A stretch of 64,000 bases of DNA from Owenia fusiformis (GCA_903813345.2 CAIIXF020000008.1:10755278-10819277); one strand, 5' to 3'. Positions 13,501-25,573 are shown, numbered from the stretch's first letter. The notes: generated by a model not told the origin, from the sequence alone. Numbers and translations are program-made.

Positions 13501-15950
13501 GTATATTAATCCTCTCGATGAAAGATCTGCGAGACTAAGAGTTGTGTGTTATACAACAAGTGATGATGCCATAGCAGACAAAAATCAATATTGCTTATTC
13601 AATTTAGCGTATGTTTAGCAGCGAATGTCGTGCCATTTCAGAACCTCGTCAGACTAAAAGACAAGCCATGTAGATATATGTGTGATAAGGTCGCAATGTC
13701 AGCTTGGACATCCATCAGACGGGAGAAGAGTGCTTTCAAGCATGAAGTTTCCCTTTGTTTGTCAGAGTTAATATTTCTGCTTTCTGCCTTCGATCAAGCA
13801 TTCTGATAAAGTTCACAGGAGATCGCATCAACCCATAAATTACATTCAAGACAAGTAATACGTCATAAATGTTATTTGTCTGTTGTTTTGCAGCATTCTG
13901 CGCAAAACTGTGTATACCATGTGTGATGATCTCATTCAAATCAATTATTAATATATTTAGCCTAACAGATAATCTGATATAAGAGTGCAGAAAGGTTGAC
14001 TGAAAATATATAAATCATTTAAGACAGGCTTTTAATTTATCTTGACCCCATGATCTTTTTTGCCCCAAAGATGCATTAAATCAAAGAAATCTCTTAGACC
14101 ATCAACATCACAAGTTATACTTTCAAAATACAGGTATGTATTAATCAAAAATCACTTATAAAGCCTTATATTCCACATAGGGGAATTTCCTACTTACAAT
14201 AATTTATTTTAGGAGATAGTTTAAAGGGCAAGATTAGAGAAAAATGTGAAGCCATCAGCATTTTCACTTGTATTAATATTTGCCAAAGCTCAATAAACAA
14301 AGCAGAAAACATGAATATATTAAATAGCTGTATTTGTGAAAAAATCACAGGTAGTTTTTTCCATCCGACACCTCCAAATGAAAGGGCTGGCCATATAAAC
14401 AAATAAACATAATTCTTCACTAATCGAATCATAATCTACAAGTTTATACCATTTGCAAAAGCTCAAATGCATCTTAATTATTTCAATTCTTTGCTTTGCT
14501 AATAACATATATAATATATACTATAATCACCTGTGATAGTCAGAAGAGAATAGCTACAGCATAGATTCAGAATAACAATTTCAACCAATATGTAACTCTT
14601 TAAGATCTTGAGGTGATGAGTTCCATCAGATATCACCAAATCCAGATTTCCAATGGTAGGTATACTAGACATAAGTTCAACCCTAATTGAACCTGAGAAG
14701 CATGTGTATACATTGTCTGACTCTCAAGAGGGATCCTCTTGAAGGCAAACAAACCATCACTGTTCAGTGCAAAGAATTTAAAATGGGGTAGTTGGTACAA
14801 ATATTATTTATTCCAGCCCGCTCTCAATATAACATTTTTCCTTAATTTCGATGATTATGTCTTTAAGCTTAAGTAAAGAAAAGTAAGAAATTCATATATT
14901 GGGGAATATTCATCAATTTGAGAGGAAATGGTAACAGTAATTGTTCAGGAGTGTAATCATCATGAAGATGTTATGAAGATGTTATTCTATCTTGTGATGA
15001 TTAGCAAAGTCATTTTCAGGTTAGAAATAGAAAATAGACAAACTGAATACAACATTGAATCGACTAGCCTCAGATAAGGTCAGGATGCCTTCTAATTAAA
15101 CCACAGCCTTTGACTAAATATAAACTTAATGAACAAACGAGGCAGGAAATGATAAAGCTATGATGATGAATTATAAGATTTCTTGCCTTGGCTTTTATAC
15201 TCAAAACCATATGCTACATTTCTTCGCTATTTACCATGTAGGAAAACTATGTGGATAAACTTAACATTTGTACATTCCAGAGAAAAAATGTAATCCATTA
15301 GATCTTCGTTGAACAGCTCAGAAATAGATAACTGGCTGAGTGAATATTATTCATACCTGCTGCAATAGGGCAATGACAAAAATCAATAATTATCTGAAGT
15401 TCTTGTCATAATATTTGTTCCAGTATAGAATACTAAATACATACAAGTACTTTAATGAGGAATTGTTCAGGTTGATGCTTCTAATGACCTTTTTGATTCA
15501 ATTGATGTGATTAGTTCTACATTTTTTCATAGGTTCTGTCCACATATGTGCTGGGTTTGTTGCTCTAAGATTCCCTTTTCCACATTATGAATTCTTCTGT
15601 TCACATTGAGCCTTTGACCTTCTTTCCAAACTGGTATAATATATTAAGATTTTAACATACCGTACAAGTGACAGGTGGTTGATGCAGATATTATTTGTCA
15701 CATCATTGATAACTTACACATTGATCTCCACAGGATTTTTCACAAGTGTGTACAAAATTCTCATTTTCACAATTCAGGCCAAAATTGGTCAAAATATGTT
15801 TTTAAGTGGGTGCAAAGCCTTTTTTCAAAATCTCAGGTGGGTGCTTCGCCCACTTGCTTTAATGCTGGGGGGATCACTGTTACATTTAAGAAACATGAAT
15901 TAGCAACCTGGTATAAGGTACCACTTTGAATTTAAAGAAGTTATTTCCTT
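10586..15950. other. Unannotated interval with scattered short frames and one MITE
   Basis: Apart from the MITE at 11558-11732, nothing is firm. Frames of 60-105 codons (for example 11843-12130, 13591-13806, 14432-14190) show no domain, repeats or conserved motif. A small inverted pair around TCTAGTCTTGTATCAAG (12395-12480) is noted. Confidence 0.5.
11558..11732. mobile_element. CAGTAAAACCTGT-type MITE, 175 bp
   Basis: Starts CAGTAAAACCCGTGGAA and ends TTACACATGTTTCACTG, flanked by TA on both sides. Same family as the element at 8465-8567. Confidence 0.7.
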
Positions 15951-16745
15951 TAACCTTGTTTCGAACTGCCAATCGAGTAGTGGATAGTATCTTTTCTAAA
16001 TGTTTAATACTTCTAGAAGAAAGTTTGAACCTATTCATCAACTTATACCAAGAGTGCAAACTCCTCCATCTTATTTGATTTGTGATATTTCTTCATTTAT
16101 TTTAGAATCAGAGGTTCATTGATTGATTTGTCATACAATTCATACAAACTATATGGATCATCAAAAATATGAAATAGTCGCTAAAATAGTGTAACAAATT
16201 TTTTAATTTTTCAATTTTTTATCTGTGGAGTCCAGTACCATTTTCTAGCAGTTCAGACAGTTTTGACAGTAGGAAAGTGTTTCCCAGTCAAGGTTGATAG
16301 GTGTTATACTTACATTAAGGTATGGAACACTTTAGATGTACAGGGAGTCGTTTTAACTGCTATTTTCTGTGAGATTCATTTTTGTTTTTATCTGTACATT
16401 TTTCTCACTTCCTGTAGAAGAACTCTGCTGACCTACATTCATTTACTCGTTTTTCCTTGCAATTTCACCATAATTAGAGCCAATGATGATTGGTTTTTGT
16501 TATATTTATCTAGTTTATATCTTAATCTAGCTAATACATTACAAGATATGTGTTCGTTTTGTGTTAAACAGCAGAAATCATGATTGCTAGGCAAAGCCAT
16601 TTATTTTGCAAAAGTTATTTCCTCATTGCACCATGGTTGTTTATTTTGCACTAGTGATATCCTGCCTGGGATTCTAGTGGACTGACTAGGTATTGCATCA
16701 GCCCATTAATCACTTGTTAGGTTCGTGTGCAAAACCTGTCTGGGG

Positions 16746-16753
16746 TATAAATA
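16746..16753 (+). promoter_or_regulatory. TATA box of the LTR promoter
   Basis: TATAAATA inside the 5' LTR, about 2.1 kb before the LTR end, in a GC-richer setting (CTGGGGTATAAATACAGAGC). Transcription would be expected to start about 30 bp downstream. The same box is at 22656-22663 in the 3' LTR. Confidence 0.7.
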
Positions 16754-16868
16754 CAGAGCACTGATCGCTCCTAGCAGACACGTACACCACTTTTGAAGAG
16801 GAAGGAGCTCCTATGTCAGTGTCTCATCTACAGACGAGGGACTAAGAGGCTGAGAAACTTAGAATATT

Positions 16869-18600
16869 TCGTGTAACTGATGTCCAGAAACTTAGAAGAT
16901 ATAACTGATGTCAGAAAGATAGAATATTCCCAGCAACTGATGTCCAGAAACTTAGAATATTTACGACATCCCAGAAAGATAGAATATTCTCGACAATTGA
17001 TGTCCAGAAACTTAGAAAATATAACTGATGTCAGAAAGATAGAATATTCCCGGCAACTGATGTCCAGAAACTTAGAATATTTACGACATCCCAGAAAGAT
17101 AGAATATTCCCGACAACTGATGTCCAGAAACTTAGAATATTTCGATTACTGATGTCCAGAAACTTAGAATATTTCAACGACTGATGTCTAGAAACTTGGA
17201 ATATTTAGTGTAACTGATGTCCAGAAACTTAGAAGATATAACTGATGTCAGAAAGATAGAATATTCTCGACCAATGATGTCCAGAAACTTAGAATATTTA
17301 CGACATCCCAGAAAGATAGAATATTCCCGACAACTGATGTCCAGAAACTTAGAATATTTCGATTACTGATGTCCAGAAACTTAGAATATTTCAACGACTG
17401 ATGTCTAGAAACTTGGAATATTTCGTGTAACTGATGTCCAGAAACTTAGAAGATATAACTGATGTCAGAAAGATAGAATATTCTCGACCAATGATGTCCA
17501 GAAACTTAGAATATTTTGATTACTGATGTCCAGAAACTTAGAATATTTCAACGACTGATGTCTAGAAACTTGGAATATTTAGTGTAACTGATGTCCAGAA
17601 ACTTAGAAGATATAACTGATGTCAGAAAGATAGAATATTCTCGACCAATGATGTCCAGAAACTTAGAATATTTCGATTACTGATGTCCAGAAACTTAGAA
17701 TATTTCAACGACTGATGTCTAGAAACTTGGAATATTTCGTGTAACTGATGTCCAAAAACTTAGAAGATATAACTGATGTCAGAAAGATAGAATATTCTCG
17801 ACCAATGATGTCCAGAAACTTAGAATATTTTGATTACTGATGTCCAGAAACTTAGAATATTTCAACGACTGATGTCTAGAAACTTGGAATATTTCGTGTA
17901 ACTGATGTCCAGAAACTTAGAAGATATAACTGATGTCAGAAAGATAGAATATTCTCGACCAATGATGTCCAGAAACTTAGAATATTTTGATTACTGATGT
18001 CCAGAAACTTAGAATATTTCAACGACTGATGTCTAGAAACTTGGAATATTTCGTGTAACTGATGTCCAAAAACTTAGAAGATATAACTGATGTCAGAAAG
18101 ATAGAATATTCTCGACCAATGATGTCCAGAAACTTAGAATATTTTGATTACTGATGTCCAGAAACTTAGAATATTTCAACGACTGATGTCTAGAAACTTG
18201 GAATATTTCGTGTAACTGATGTCCAGAAACTTAGAAGATATAACTGATGTCAGAAAGATAGAATATTCTTGACTAATGATGTCCAGAAACTTAGAATATT
18301 TCGATTACTGATGTCCAGAAACTTAAAATATTTCAACGACTGATGTCTAGAAACTTGGAATATTTCGTGTAACTGATGTCAAGAAACTTAGAAGATATAA
18401 CTGATGTCAGAAAGATAGAATATTCTCGACCAATGATGTCCAGAAACTTAGAATATTTCGATTACTGATGTCAGAAAGATAGAATATTCCCGGCAACTGA
18501 TGTCCAGAAACTTAGAATATTTCAACTACTGATGTCTAGAAACTTCGAATATTTCATATAACTGATGTCCAGAAACTAAGAAGATATAACTGATAGAGAA
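16869..18600 (+). repeat. LTR-embedded satellite, 157-bp higher-order unit
   Basis: Monomers of about 26-33 bp (GATGTCCAGAAACTTAGAAT core) are grouped into a higher-order unit of exactly 157 bp. GTGTAACTGATG recurs at 17425, 17582, 17739, 17896, 18053, 18210 and 18367. The start of the array is less regular. The short open frames in it are by-products of the repeat. Confidence 0.93.
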
Positions 18601-18867
18601 AGATAGACTCTTTAATATAATCTTTGATATTTCACATAAACAAAGGACTTTCAAATAGTCTCTCTACAACTTAATTTACACCGATTTATTCTGTATACAT
18701 TTTTGGGCTGGATAAGCAACAATATATGTGTGTTTAGTTTATATTCGATGTTGTGTCGCTATATCATCACGTGCATTTAATGTGCACCAAGTATCCCTCA
18801 AAGTGACTTAGCCTAATAAAATAAATAACAACCATCCACACTACCCAAATTAGGCTAGTTGTTACAT

Positions 18868-18885
18868 TGGTGGCAGTGGTGGGAT
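18868..18885 (+). promoter_or_regulatory. Retrotransposon primer-binding site
   Basis: TGGTGGCAGTGGTGGGAT starts one base after the 5' LTR. Its TGG start pairs with a tRNA CCA end. It differs in about three positions from the complement of a tRNA-Leu 3' end, so tRNA-Leu is the likely primer type. Confidence 0.6.
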
Positions 18886-18914
18886 TGTGTTGATTAGTAA
18901 TACAATATTCGAAT

Positions 18915-21755
18915 ATGGAACAAGGACTTGACCTTCCACCTCCTCCAGCTTTTGAGGACCTAACTGAGGGGGACCTGGAGAAAACAGTGTTTTTCAAGTC
19001 AGATGATATGGAAATCGATAATCCAACAGCTGCTGATGAAACAGCACCAGTGATAGAAGATAATGCGGAACAGGAACAGTCCCCTGGGAAGGTCACCCTG
19101 GCAGAAGGAGCCAGACCCAAAATGACTGAGATTAATACTGAGCAGAGAGGGTTGCCCAGTTTATTGAGTACAGGGTATTGGACAGGAGGTGTAATGTCAG
19201 AACTTGAGACGCCATTTGACCCCATCTCTCAAAGAAGAGATCCCCAAGGAAGACAAAGATTTCCTTTAACTTCTTCTGTTGTTGGCGGATCAACCAGGAG
19301 GTTTAGAGAAGAGGATCCAAGGAGACCAGACTTAAACGTAATAGAAAGCAAGATTGAGAGAAGGATTGAGATGTTTAGTGAATCTTTGGTGGCTCAACAA
19401 AGACAGATGCAAAACTTGGCTGAAACCCAACAGAAGTGTATGAAGCAAGTATTGGAGACTCAAAGTACTCAAGTACACAACATTACCCAGATCGCAGAGC
19501 AAGTTCGACGTTGTCAGGATCAACAACAGACACAACTACAGGGTATCAAGAGTCAGATGGAGAAAATTCAAGCTAGTATTCCACCATCATATGATAACCC
19601 CCGTCATGCAGGAAATGTCACCAGAATGCAGACTTCCTTGATGGATGATAGCCAACGTCAGCCTACAATGCCAAAAACTACCTCAATCACCAGGTCTGAA
19701 GACTGTTTTACACCTACCCCATTGGCTTCAGGTGTGACAAAGCCTTGGCAGCTGCGTAGGCAAGATAAAGTTTTGCTGAGTCCCGGTTCAAATTTGATGG
19801 AGGATAAAAGCCAGGAATTCAATCAGCAGCAACCTGAAGATTTAGAGGCTTTTGGTCCAATTGGGGACAAGTCAGGGGATGAGCATGCTGATTCCACCTC
19901 TTTTCAACGCTTTTCTCCATTCCGGAGGGAAGAGCCACTTAATCAACCTAAAGATTCACCAACGAAGAGATCTCCTAGTCCAAAGCCAGCTGGTTCAGTG
20001 GACAGATCGGAAAATGATGATAGCCTTCATGGTTCAAATCTATCAGCAGAGCTTGTCAAAATGTGCTCCAAGTTATGTGATAAGCTTGTAAAAGGAACTT
20101 CTGAACAATCCAGCAAAAGCAAAATCAAACCTGACGTTTATTCTGGAACTACACCATGGCAAGATTACAGAGCATATTTCGAGATTTGTGGGGAGGCTAA
20201 TAAATGGTCAGAAGAGGAGAAGAGGAGGTTCTTAGCAACAAGTCTGAGAGGACCTGCCCAACAAATAGTGCTAGAGATGGGACATGATTATAGCTACGAT
20301 CAACTTCTCCTAGCCCTGGAGAAGCGTTTTGGCCCTGGGGGTAAAGCTGACGTCTATGAGGCAGAGTTAGTTGGCCGAATTCGAAAACCAAAGGAATCCC
20401 TTCCGGCATTGGGCCAGGACATCCGCAGGCTCACAGCCTTAGCTTATCCGGAGATGAGCCAGTCAGCCCAAGATCGCCTAGCGAGACGGAGTTTTGAGCA
20501 AGCTATTCAGGATGATAATATAAGACGAACAATACACTTGAAGGAATGTATTACACTCGATAAGGCCATAGAAGTAGCCCTCAAGGAGGAGTCGTTTCTA
20601 GAATCAGAACGAATAAGGAAAGGCCAAAAACCAAAGTTAAGGGTGAACTTCATCGATTCCGAGGAAGAGTACTGCAACTCTGTAAGTACTCCTGATAATA
20701 AGGAAGATGTGTTCCAGAAGATGGCTCAAATGATAGAACAAATGCAACAAGCTGTGCAAGAAACTTGCACCAAGAACCTGGAGAAAATGGTTGACCTGAT
20801 GAAGTTAACCAGATTGGAATCTACAAATAGGGAGAACATGAACAATAGACCTAAATGTTTCTATTGTTACAAGCCTGGTCACCGGATAGCTGATTGTTAT
20901 TCAAGGAAGCGTGCCGAAGAGCGAGATAAAACAGCACAGGAGAGACCTGGCCAGATTGCTACCATTGAATTTCTTTCTCTGCAGGGGAATGATGTTAAGT
21001 CTTCCAAGGACACTCAGAAGATAGTGGCACATGGTACAGTTTGTGACACCAATGTTTCATTTTTAGTTGACTCTGGAGCAGCTAGTACTATCATGAGTTC
21101 AAAGGTCTACCAGAATATACCTAAACACAGAAGACCCAAGCTTGAGCCGCCTAAGAGAGTTATCTTGCAAGCTGGTGGACAACCGCTGCAAATGAAAGGA
21201 GTTTCATGTCTTGAGGTTAACATTGATGGTCATACAGAGAACATAGAGGTTGTTGTGGCCGATATTGGCTTTGACGGAATCTTAGGCACCGATTACTTAG
21301 CTGCCTCTGGAGCTGTGTTGAACTATCGTCAGTGTAAAATGACATTTGAACAAGAGAATCCTGGAAGTTTTTATGATCACCCTATAGACTCAAGAGTGCC
21401 TAAAGATCAAGCGAGTGAAGTCAAAGACAGAGAGGTAGATCAACGAGAAAGATTCGGGACGAGAGACAGCTCGACATATCCCAAGAGATCGTCTAGGAGG
21501 ACAGCTGCGGATCTAGCTGGTTTTTCCCGCTTCAGAGGACATAGATGTGCCAGGAACAAAAGATGTTGTAAAGTGTCTGGGCTAAGTGAAGACTACAACC
21601 TTAGAATTGACAGTAAGGATGAGAAACCCAGAACTTACTCAGCTAAGGCACCCCTATCCAAAATTTATAGAATGAGACATTTGAGGACTCAACCTGAACG
21701 TGACTTGGATGGCGACTGGAGGGATCATTGTTATTCCCATAGAGTGAAGCACTAA
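18915..21755 (+). CDS. gag-pro: LTR retrotransposon Gag-protease polyprotein, 946 aa
   Basis: One long ORF. Residues 1-400 are low-complexity and coiled-coil-like, rich in Gln, Glu and Ser. Residues about 404-575 form a retrotransposon gag (capsid-like) domain (KPDVYSGTTPWQDYRAYFEI ... ATSLRGPAQQIV). A CCHC zinc knuckle CFYCYKPGHRIADC is at 648-661. A pepsin-type retroviral protease follows, with catalytic DSGA at 719-722 (FLVDSGAASTIM) and the second conserved block ILGTDYLAASGA at about 789. The last ~100 residues do not resemble reverse transcriptase and may be frame-shifted remains at the edge of a pol deletion. It encodes particle formation and processing, but no polymerase or integrase. 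Metaviridae (Gypsy-like) by the order gag-PR and the tRNA-Leu-like primer site. Confidence 0.92.
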   Translation: MEQGLDLPPPPAFEDLTEGDLEKTVFFKSDDMEIDNPTAADETAPVIEDNAEQEQSPGKVTLAEGARPKMTEINTEQRGLPSLLSTGYWTGGVMSELETPFDPISQRRDPQGRQRFPLTSSVVGGSTRRFREEDPRRPDLNVIESKIERRIEMFSESLVAQQRQMQNLAETQQKCMKQVLETQSTQVHNITQIAEQVRRCQDQQQTQLQGIKSQMEKIQASIPPSYDNPRHAGNVTRMQTSLMDDSQRQPTMPKTTSITRSEDCFTPTPLASGVTKPWQLRRQDKVLLSPGSNLMEDKSQEFNQQQPEDLEAFGPIGDKSGDEHADSTSFQRFSPFRREEPLNQPKDSPTKRSPSPKPAGSVDRSENDDSLHGSNLSAELVKMCSKLCDKLVKGTSEQSSKSKIKPDVYSGTTPWQDYRAYFEICGEANKWSEEEKRRFLATSLRGPAQQIVLEMGHDYSYDQLLLALEKRFGPGGKADVYEAELVGRIRKPKESLPALGQDIRRLTALAYPEMSQSAQDRLARRSFEQAIQDDNIRRTIHLKECITLDKAIEVALKEESFLESERIRKGQKPKLRVNFIDSEEEYCNSVSTPDNKEDVFQKMAQMIEQMQQAVQETCTKNLEKMVDLMKLTRLESTNRENMNNRPKCFYCYKPGHRIADCYSRKRAEERDKTAQERPGQIATIEFLSLQGNDVKSSKDTQKIVAHGTVCDTNVSFLVDSGAASTIMSSKVYQNIPKHRRPKLEPPKRVILQAGGQPLQMKGVSCLEVNIDGHTENIEVVVADIGFDGILGTDYLAASGAVLNYRQCKMTFEQENPGSFYDHPIDSRVPKDQASEVKDREVDQRERFGTRDSSTYPKRSSRRTAADLAGFSRFRGHRCARNKRCCKVSGLSEDYNLRIDSKDEKPRTYSAKAPLSKIYRMRHLRTQPERDLDGDWRDHCYSHRVKH

Positions 21756-22087
21756 CCAGAGAGTTGAGCCTTGAACGAGACATTTAGCATGAGTATAATT
21801 TTGTATTCATACTTAACAATTAGCTGAGAGCTAAAACTGAAAGGTTTTTGTACATAGTAGTTAGACATTTGTATTAAGTAGGTAGTTAGATATTTAGTGT
21901 TAAGTTTTGAGATACCAGCGTTTAATGAGTTTAGGTTTCCGAACTTGCGTTGTGCATTGTAGTTGCAGCTAGTTGACCCTGGGGTTAAATATATTTGGCA
22001 GGTTATATTTTTAGAAAATATCTAGTTAGGAAAAATTTGTTATCTTTTTATGTACTTAGGCTTGGTGTTGTAAACACCAAAATCATT
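21756..22087 (+). other. LTR element 3' untranslated region, no pol
   Basis: About 330 bp between the gag-protease stop and the polypurine tract. No reverse transcriptase, RNase H or integrase motif was seen in any frame. This is where pol would be expected. Confidence 0.8.
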
Positions 22088-22099
22088 GGATGGGAGGAG
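22088..22099 (+). promoter_or_regulatory. Polypurine tract of the LTR element
   Basis: GGATGGGAGGAG directly before the 3' LTR; it would prime plus-strand synthesis. Confidence 0.7.
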
Positions 22100-24776
22100 T
22101 GTAACAAATTTTTTAATTTTTCAATTTTTTATCTGTGGAGTCCAGTACCATTTTCTAGCAGTTCAGACAGTTTTGACAGTAGGAAAGTGTTTCCCAGTCA
22201 AGGTTGATAGGTGTTATACTTACATTAAGGTATGGAACACTTTAGATGTACAGGGAGTCGTTTTAACTGCTATTTTCTGTGAGATTCATTTTTGTTTTTA
22301 TCTGTACATTTTTCTCACTTCCTGTAGAAGAACTCTGCTGACCTACATTCATTTACTCGTTTTTCCTTGCAATTTCACCATAATTAGAGCCAATGATGAT
22401 TGGTTTTTGTTATATTTATCTAGTTTATATCTTAATCTAGCTAATACATTACAAGATATGTGTTCGTTTTGTGTTAAACAGCAGAAATCATGATTGCTAG
22501 GCAAAGCCATTTATTTTGCAAAAGTTATTTCCTCATTGCACCATGGTTGTTTATTTTGCACTAGTGATATCCTGCCTGGGATTCTAGTGGACTGACTAGG
22601 TATTGCATCAGCCCATTAATCACTTGTTAGGTTCGTGTGCAAAACCTGTCTGGGGTATAAATACAGAGCACTGATCGCTCCTAGCAGACACGTACACCAC
22701 TTTTGAAGAGGAAGGAGCTCCTATGTCAGTGTCTCATCTACAGACGAGGGACTAAGAGGCTGAGAAACTTAGAATATTTCGTGTAACTGATGTCCAGAAA
22801 CTTAGAAGATATAACTGATGTCAGAAAGATAGAATATTCCCAGCAACTGATGTCCAGAAACTTAGAATATTTACGACATCCCAGAAAGATAGAATATTCT
22901 CGACAATTGATGTCCAGAAACTTAGAAAATATAACTGATGTCAGAAAGATAGAATATTCCCGGCAACTGATGTCCAGAAACTTAGAATATTTACGACATC
23001 CCAGAAAGATAGAATATTCCCGACAACTGATGTCCAGAAACTTAGAATATTTCGATTACTGATGTCCAGAAACTTAGAATATTTCAACGACTGATGTCTA
23101 GAAACTTGGAATATTTAGTGTAACTGATGTCCAGAAACTTAGAAGATATAACTGATGTCAGAAAGATAGAATATTCTCGACCAATGATGTCCAGAAACTT
23201 AGAATATTTACGACATCCCAGAAAGATAGAATATTCCCGACAACTGATGTCCAGAAACTTAGAATATTTCGATTACTGATGTCCAGAAACTTAGAATATT
23301 TCAACGACTGATGTCTAGAAACTTGGAATATTTCGTGTAACTGATGTCCAGAAACTTAGAAGATATAACTGATGTCAGAAAGATAGAATATTCTCGACCA
23401 ATGATGTCCAGAAACTTAGAATATTTTGATTACTGATGTCCAGAAACTTAGAATATTTCAACGACTGATGTCTAGAAACTTGGAATATTTAGTGTAACTG
23501 ATGTCCAGAAACTTAGAAGATATAACTGATGTCAGAAAGATAGAATATTCTCGACCAATGATGTCCAGAAACTTAGAATATTTCGATTACTGATGTCCAG
23601 AAACTTAGAATATTTCAACGACTGATGTCTAGAAACTTGGAATATTTCGTGTAACTGATGTCCAAAAACTTAGAAGATATAACTGATGTCAGAAAGATAG
23701 AATATTCTCGACCAATGATGTCCAGAAACTTAGAATATTTTGATTACTGATGTCCAGAAACTTAGAATATTTCAACGACTGATGTCTAGAAACTTGGAAT
23801 ATTTCGTGTAACTGATGTCCAGAAACTTAGAAGATATAACTGATGTCAGAAAGATAGAATATTCTCGACCAATGATGTCCAGAAACTTAGAATATTTTGA
23901 TTACTGATGTCCAGAAACTTAGAATATTTCAACGACTGATGTCTAGAAACTTGGAATATTTCGTGTAACTGATGTCCAAAAACTTAGAAGATATAACTGA
24001 TGTCAGAAAGATAGAATATTCTCGACCAATGATGTCCAGAAACTTAGAATATTTTGATTACTGATGTCCAGAAACTTAGAATATTTCAACGACTGATGTC
24101 TAGAAACTTGGAATATTTCGTGTAACTGATGTCCAGAAACTTAGAAGATATAACTGATGTCAGAAAGATAGAATATTCTTGACTAATGATGTCCAGAAAC
24201 TTAGAATATTTCGATTACTGATGTCCAGAAACTTAAAATATTTCAACGACTGATGTCTAGAAACTTGGAATATTTCGTGTAACTGATGTCAAGAAACTTA
24301 GAAGATATAACTGATGTCAGAAAGATAGAATATTCTCGACCAATGATGTCCAGAAACTTAGAATATTTCGATTACTGATGTCAGAAAGATAGAATATTCC
24401 CGGCAACTGATGTCCAGAAACTTAGAATATTTCAACTACTGATGTCTAGAAACTTCGAATATTTCATATAACTGATGTCCAGAAACTAAGAAGATATAAC
24501 TGATAGAGAAAGATAGACTCTTTAATATAATCTTTGATATTTCACATAAACAAAGGACTTTCAAATAGTCTCTCTACAACTTAATTTACACCGATTTATT
24601 CTGTATACATTTTTGGGCTGGATAAGCAACAATATATGTGTGTTTAGTTTATATTCGATGTTGTGTCGCTATATCATCACGTGCATTTAATGTGCACCAA
24701 GTATCCCTCAAAGTGACTTAGCCTAATAAAATAAATAACAACCATCCACACTACCCAAATTAGGCTAGTTGTTACA
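22100..24776 (+). repeat. 3' LTR (2,677 bp)
   Basis: Second copy of the 5' LTR at a constant offset of 5,910 bp. It carries the same TATA box (22656-22663), satellite array (22779-24510) and AATAAA (24725-24730). Its end TGTTACA is followed by the ATAG target duplication. Confidence 0.95.
22779..24510 (+). repeat. LTR-embedded satellite, second copy
   Basis: Same array as in the 5' LTR, offset by 5,910 bp, with the same order of variant monomers. Confidence 0.93.
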
Positions 24777-24780
24777 ATAG

Positions 24781-25339
24781 TATTCATTTGGTCTTCCAAC
24801 AGTCTTCTTGGTGAGTTTTCAATTCTTACATTTGTCCTTCATTTTTGCGAGTTACAAGTTAGCAATAACAATACTGATGCAGAATGACTTGAATGATATC
24901 AATTTTTCCAAGTAGGTGGTGGGCTAGATCTACTGACTAGCTTACCCTCCCATTTACGGGAGTATGCTAATAATTACACACATATTCACATTAGGAAAAT
25001 GGCAAGAGTTATTGTAAACCTTTGCATTTATTCTCATGTTATAGTTGAAAACTTGATCAAAAGAACTGAAAAAAGAATGAACCTATAAACGTAATTTCTT
25101 CATGTATTTTCACTTTCTGTCAACAGTCTGAATCAGACAGAAAAAATTAAAATTTTGGGAATATTTCAGGATAACATTCAACATGAAAATAATAAATGAA
25201 AACGATAACCTACCTTTTTGATTTTATCACAGTTACTTCATGTAGTTCTTATATATAATATCCATATATTTGATCAGTATTTTATTACGTAATTAAGATA
25301 ATAAACGGCAAAATGTTCGACGAAATTCTTCAAATTTTG
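24781..25339. other. Unannotated interval between LTR element and GPATCH11 promoter
   Basis: AT-rich flank; no further element was recognised. Confidence 0.55.
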
Positions 25340-25573
25340 TCCGCATAATATCCGGAAGTCCAATGCGCATCATATTTCGCGCACAATGACGTCATTTCAA
25401 AATGTCAGCGCCCATGTTTGAAAATTTCAATATATACGTATAGGTGACATGATAGCACCGTATATATGGACTTAACCAACCAACCAATTTCAGAAAAGAA
25501 TCTGTTTTGTTATTTGAGGACTAGATCTGTCGAACGATCGAAGAATTGTGTCATTGGATAATGGTTATATAGG
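25340..25573 (+). promoter_or_regulatory. Probable GPATCH11 promoter region
   Basis: The 230 bp before the GPATCH11 ATG contain an ETS-type site CCGGAAGT (25352-25359), an NRF-1-like TGCGCAT (25364-25370) and a perfect CRE palindrome TGACGTCA (25387-25394). There is no clear TATA box. This motif set is typical of TATA-less housekeeping promoters in animals. The transcription start is not determined. Confidence 0.5.

Larger units (their letters stand above)
16190..18866 (+). repeat. 5' LTR (2,677 bp)
   Basis: TG...CA boundaries with short inverted ends. It contains a TATA box (TATAAATA, 16746-16753), a large satellite array (16869-18600) and poly(A) signal AATAAA (18815-18820). The array therefore lies downstream of the likely start site, in transcribed R/U5 sequence. 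Confidence 0.95.
16190..24776 (+). mobile_element. 8.6-kb LTR retrotransposon, gag-protease only, near-identical LTRs
   Basis: Two LTRs of the same length (2,677 bp; 16190-18866 and 22100-24776) begin TGTAACA and end TGTTACA. The host flanks ATAG (16186-16189 and 24777-24780) form a 4-bp target duplication. The primer-binding site TGGTGGCAGTGGTGGGAT at 18868-18885 follows the 5' LTR directly and resembles the 3' end of tRNA-Leu with a few mismatches. The polypurine tract GGATGGGAGGAG abuts the 3' LTR. The internal 3,233 bp code for gag and protease, but no reverse transcriptase, RNase H or integrase. I saw no difference between the LTRs where I compared them line by line, so the insertion is young and was presumably copied with enzymes supplied in trans. 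Confidence 0.95.

Noticed and set aside
16880-17152. 90-codon ORF repeated identically at 22790-23062
   Set aside because: It is a read-through of the LTR satellite. Both copies come from the two LTRs, and there is no support for a protein.
18767-19225. 152-codon minus-strand ORF over the gag start
   Set aside because: Antisense shadow of the gag-protease ORF; low complexity and no domain.
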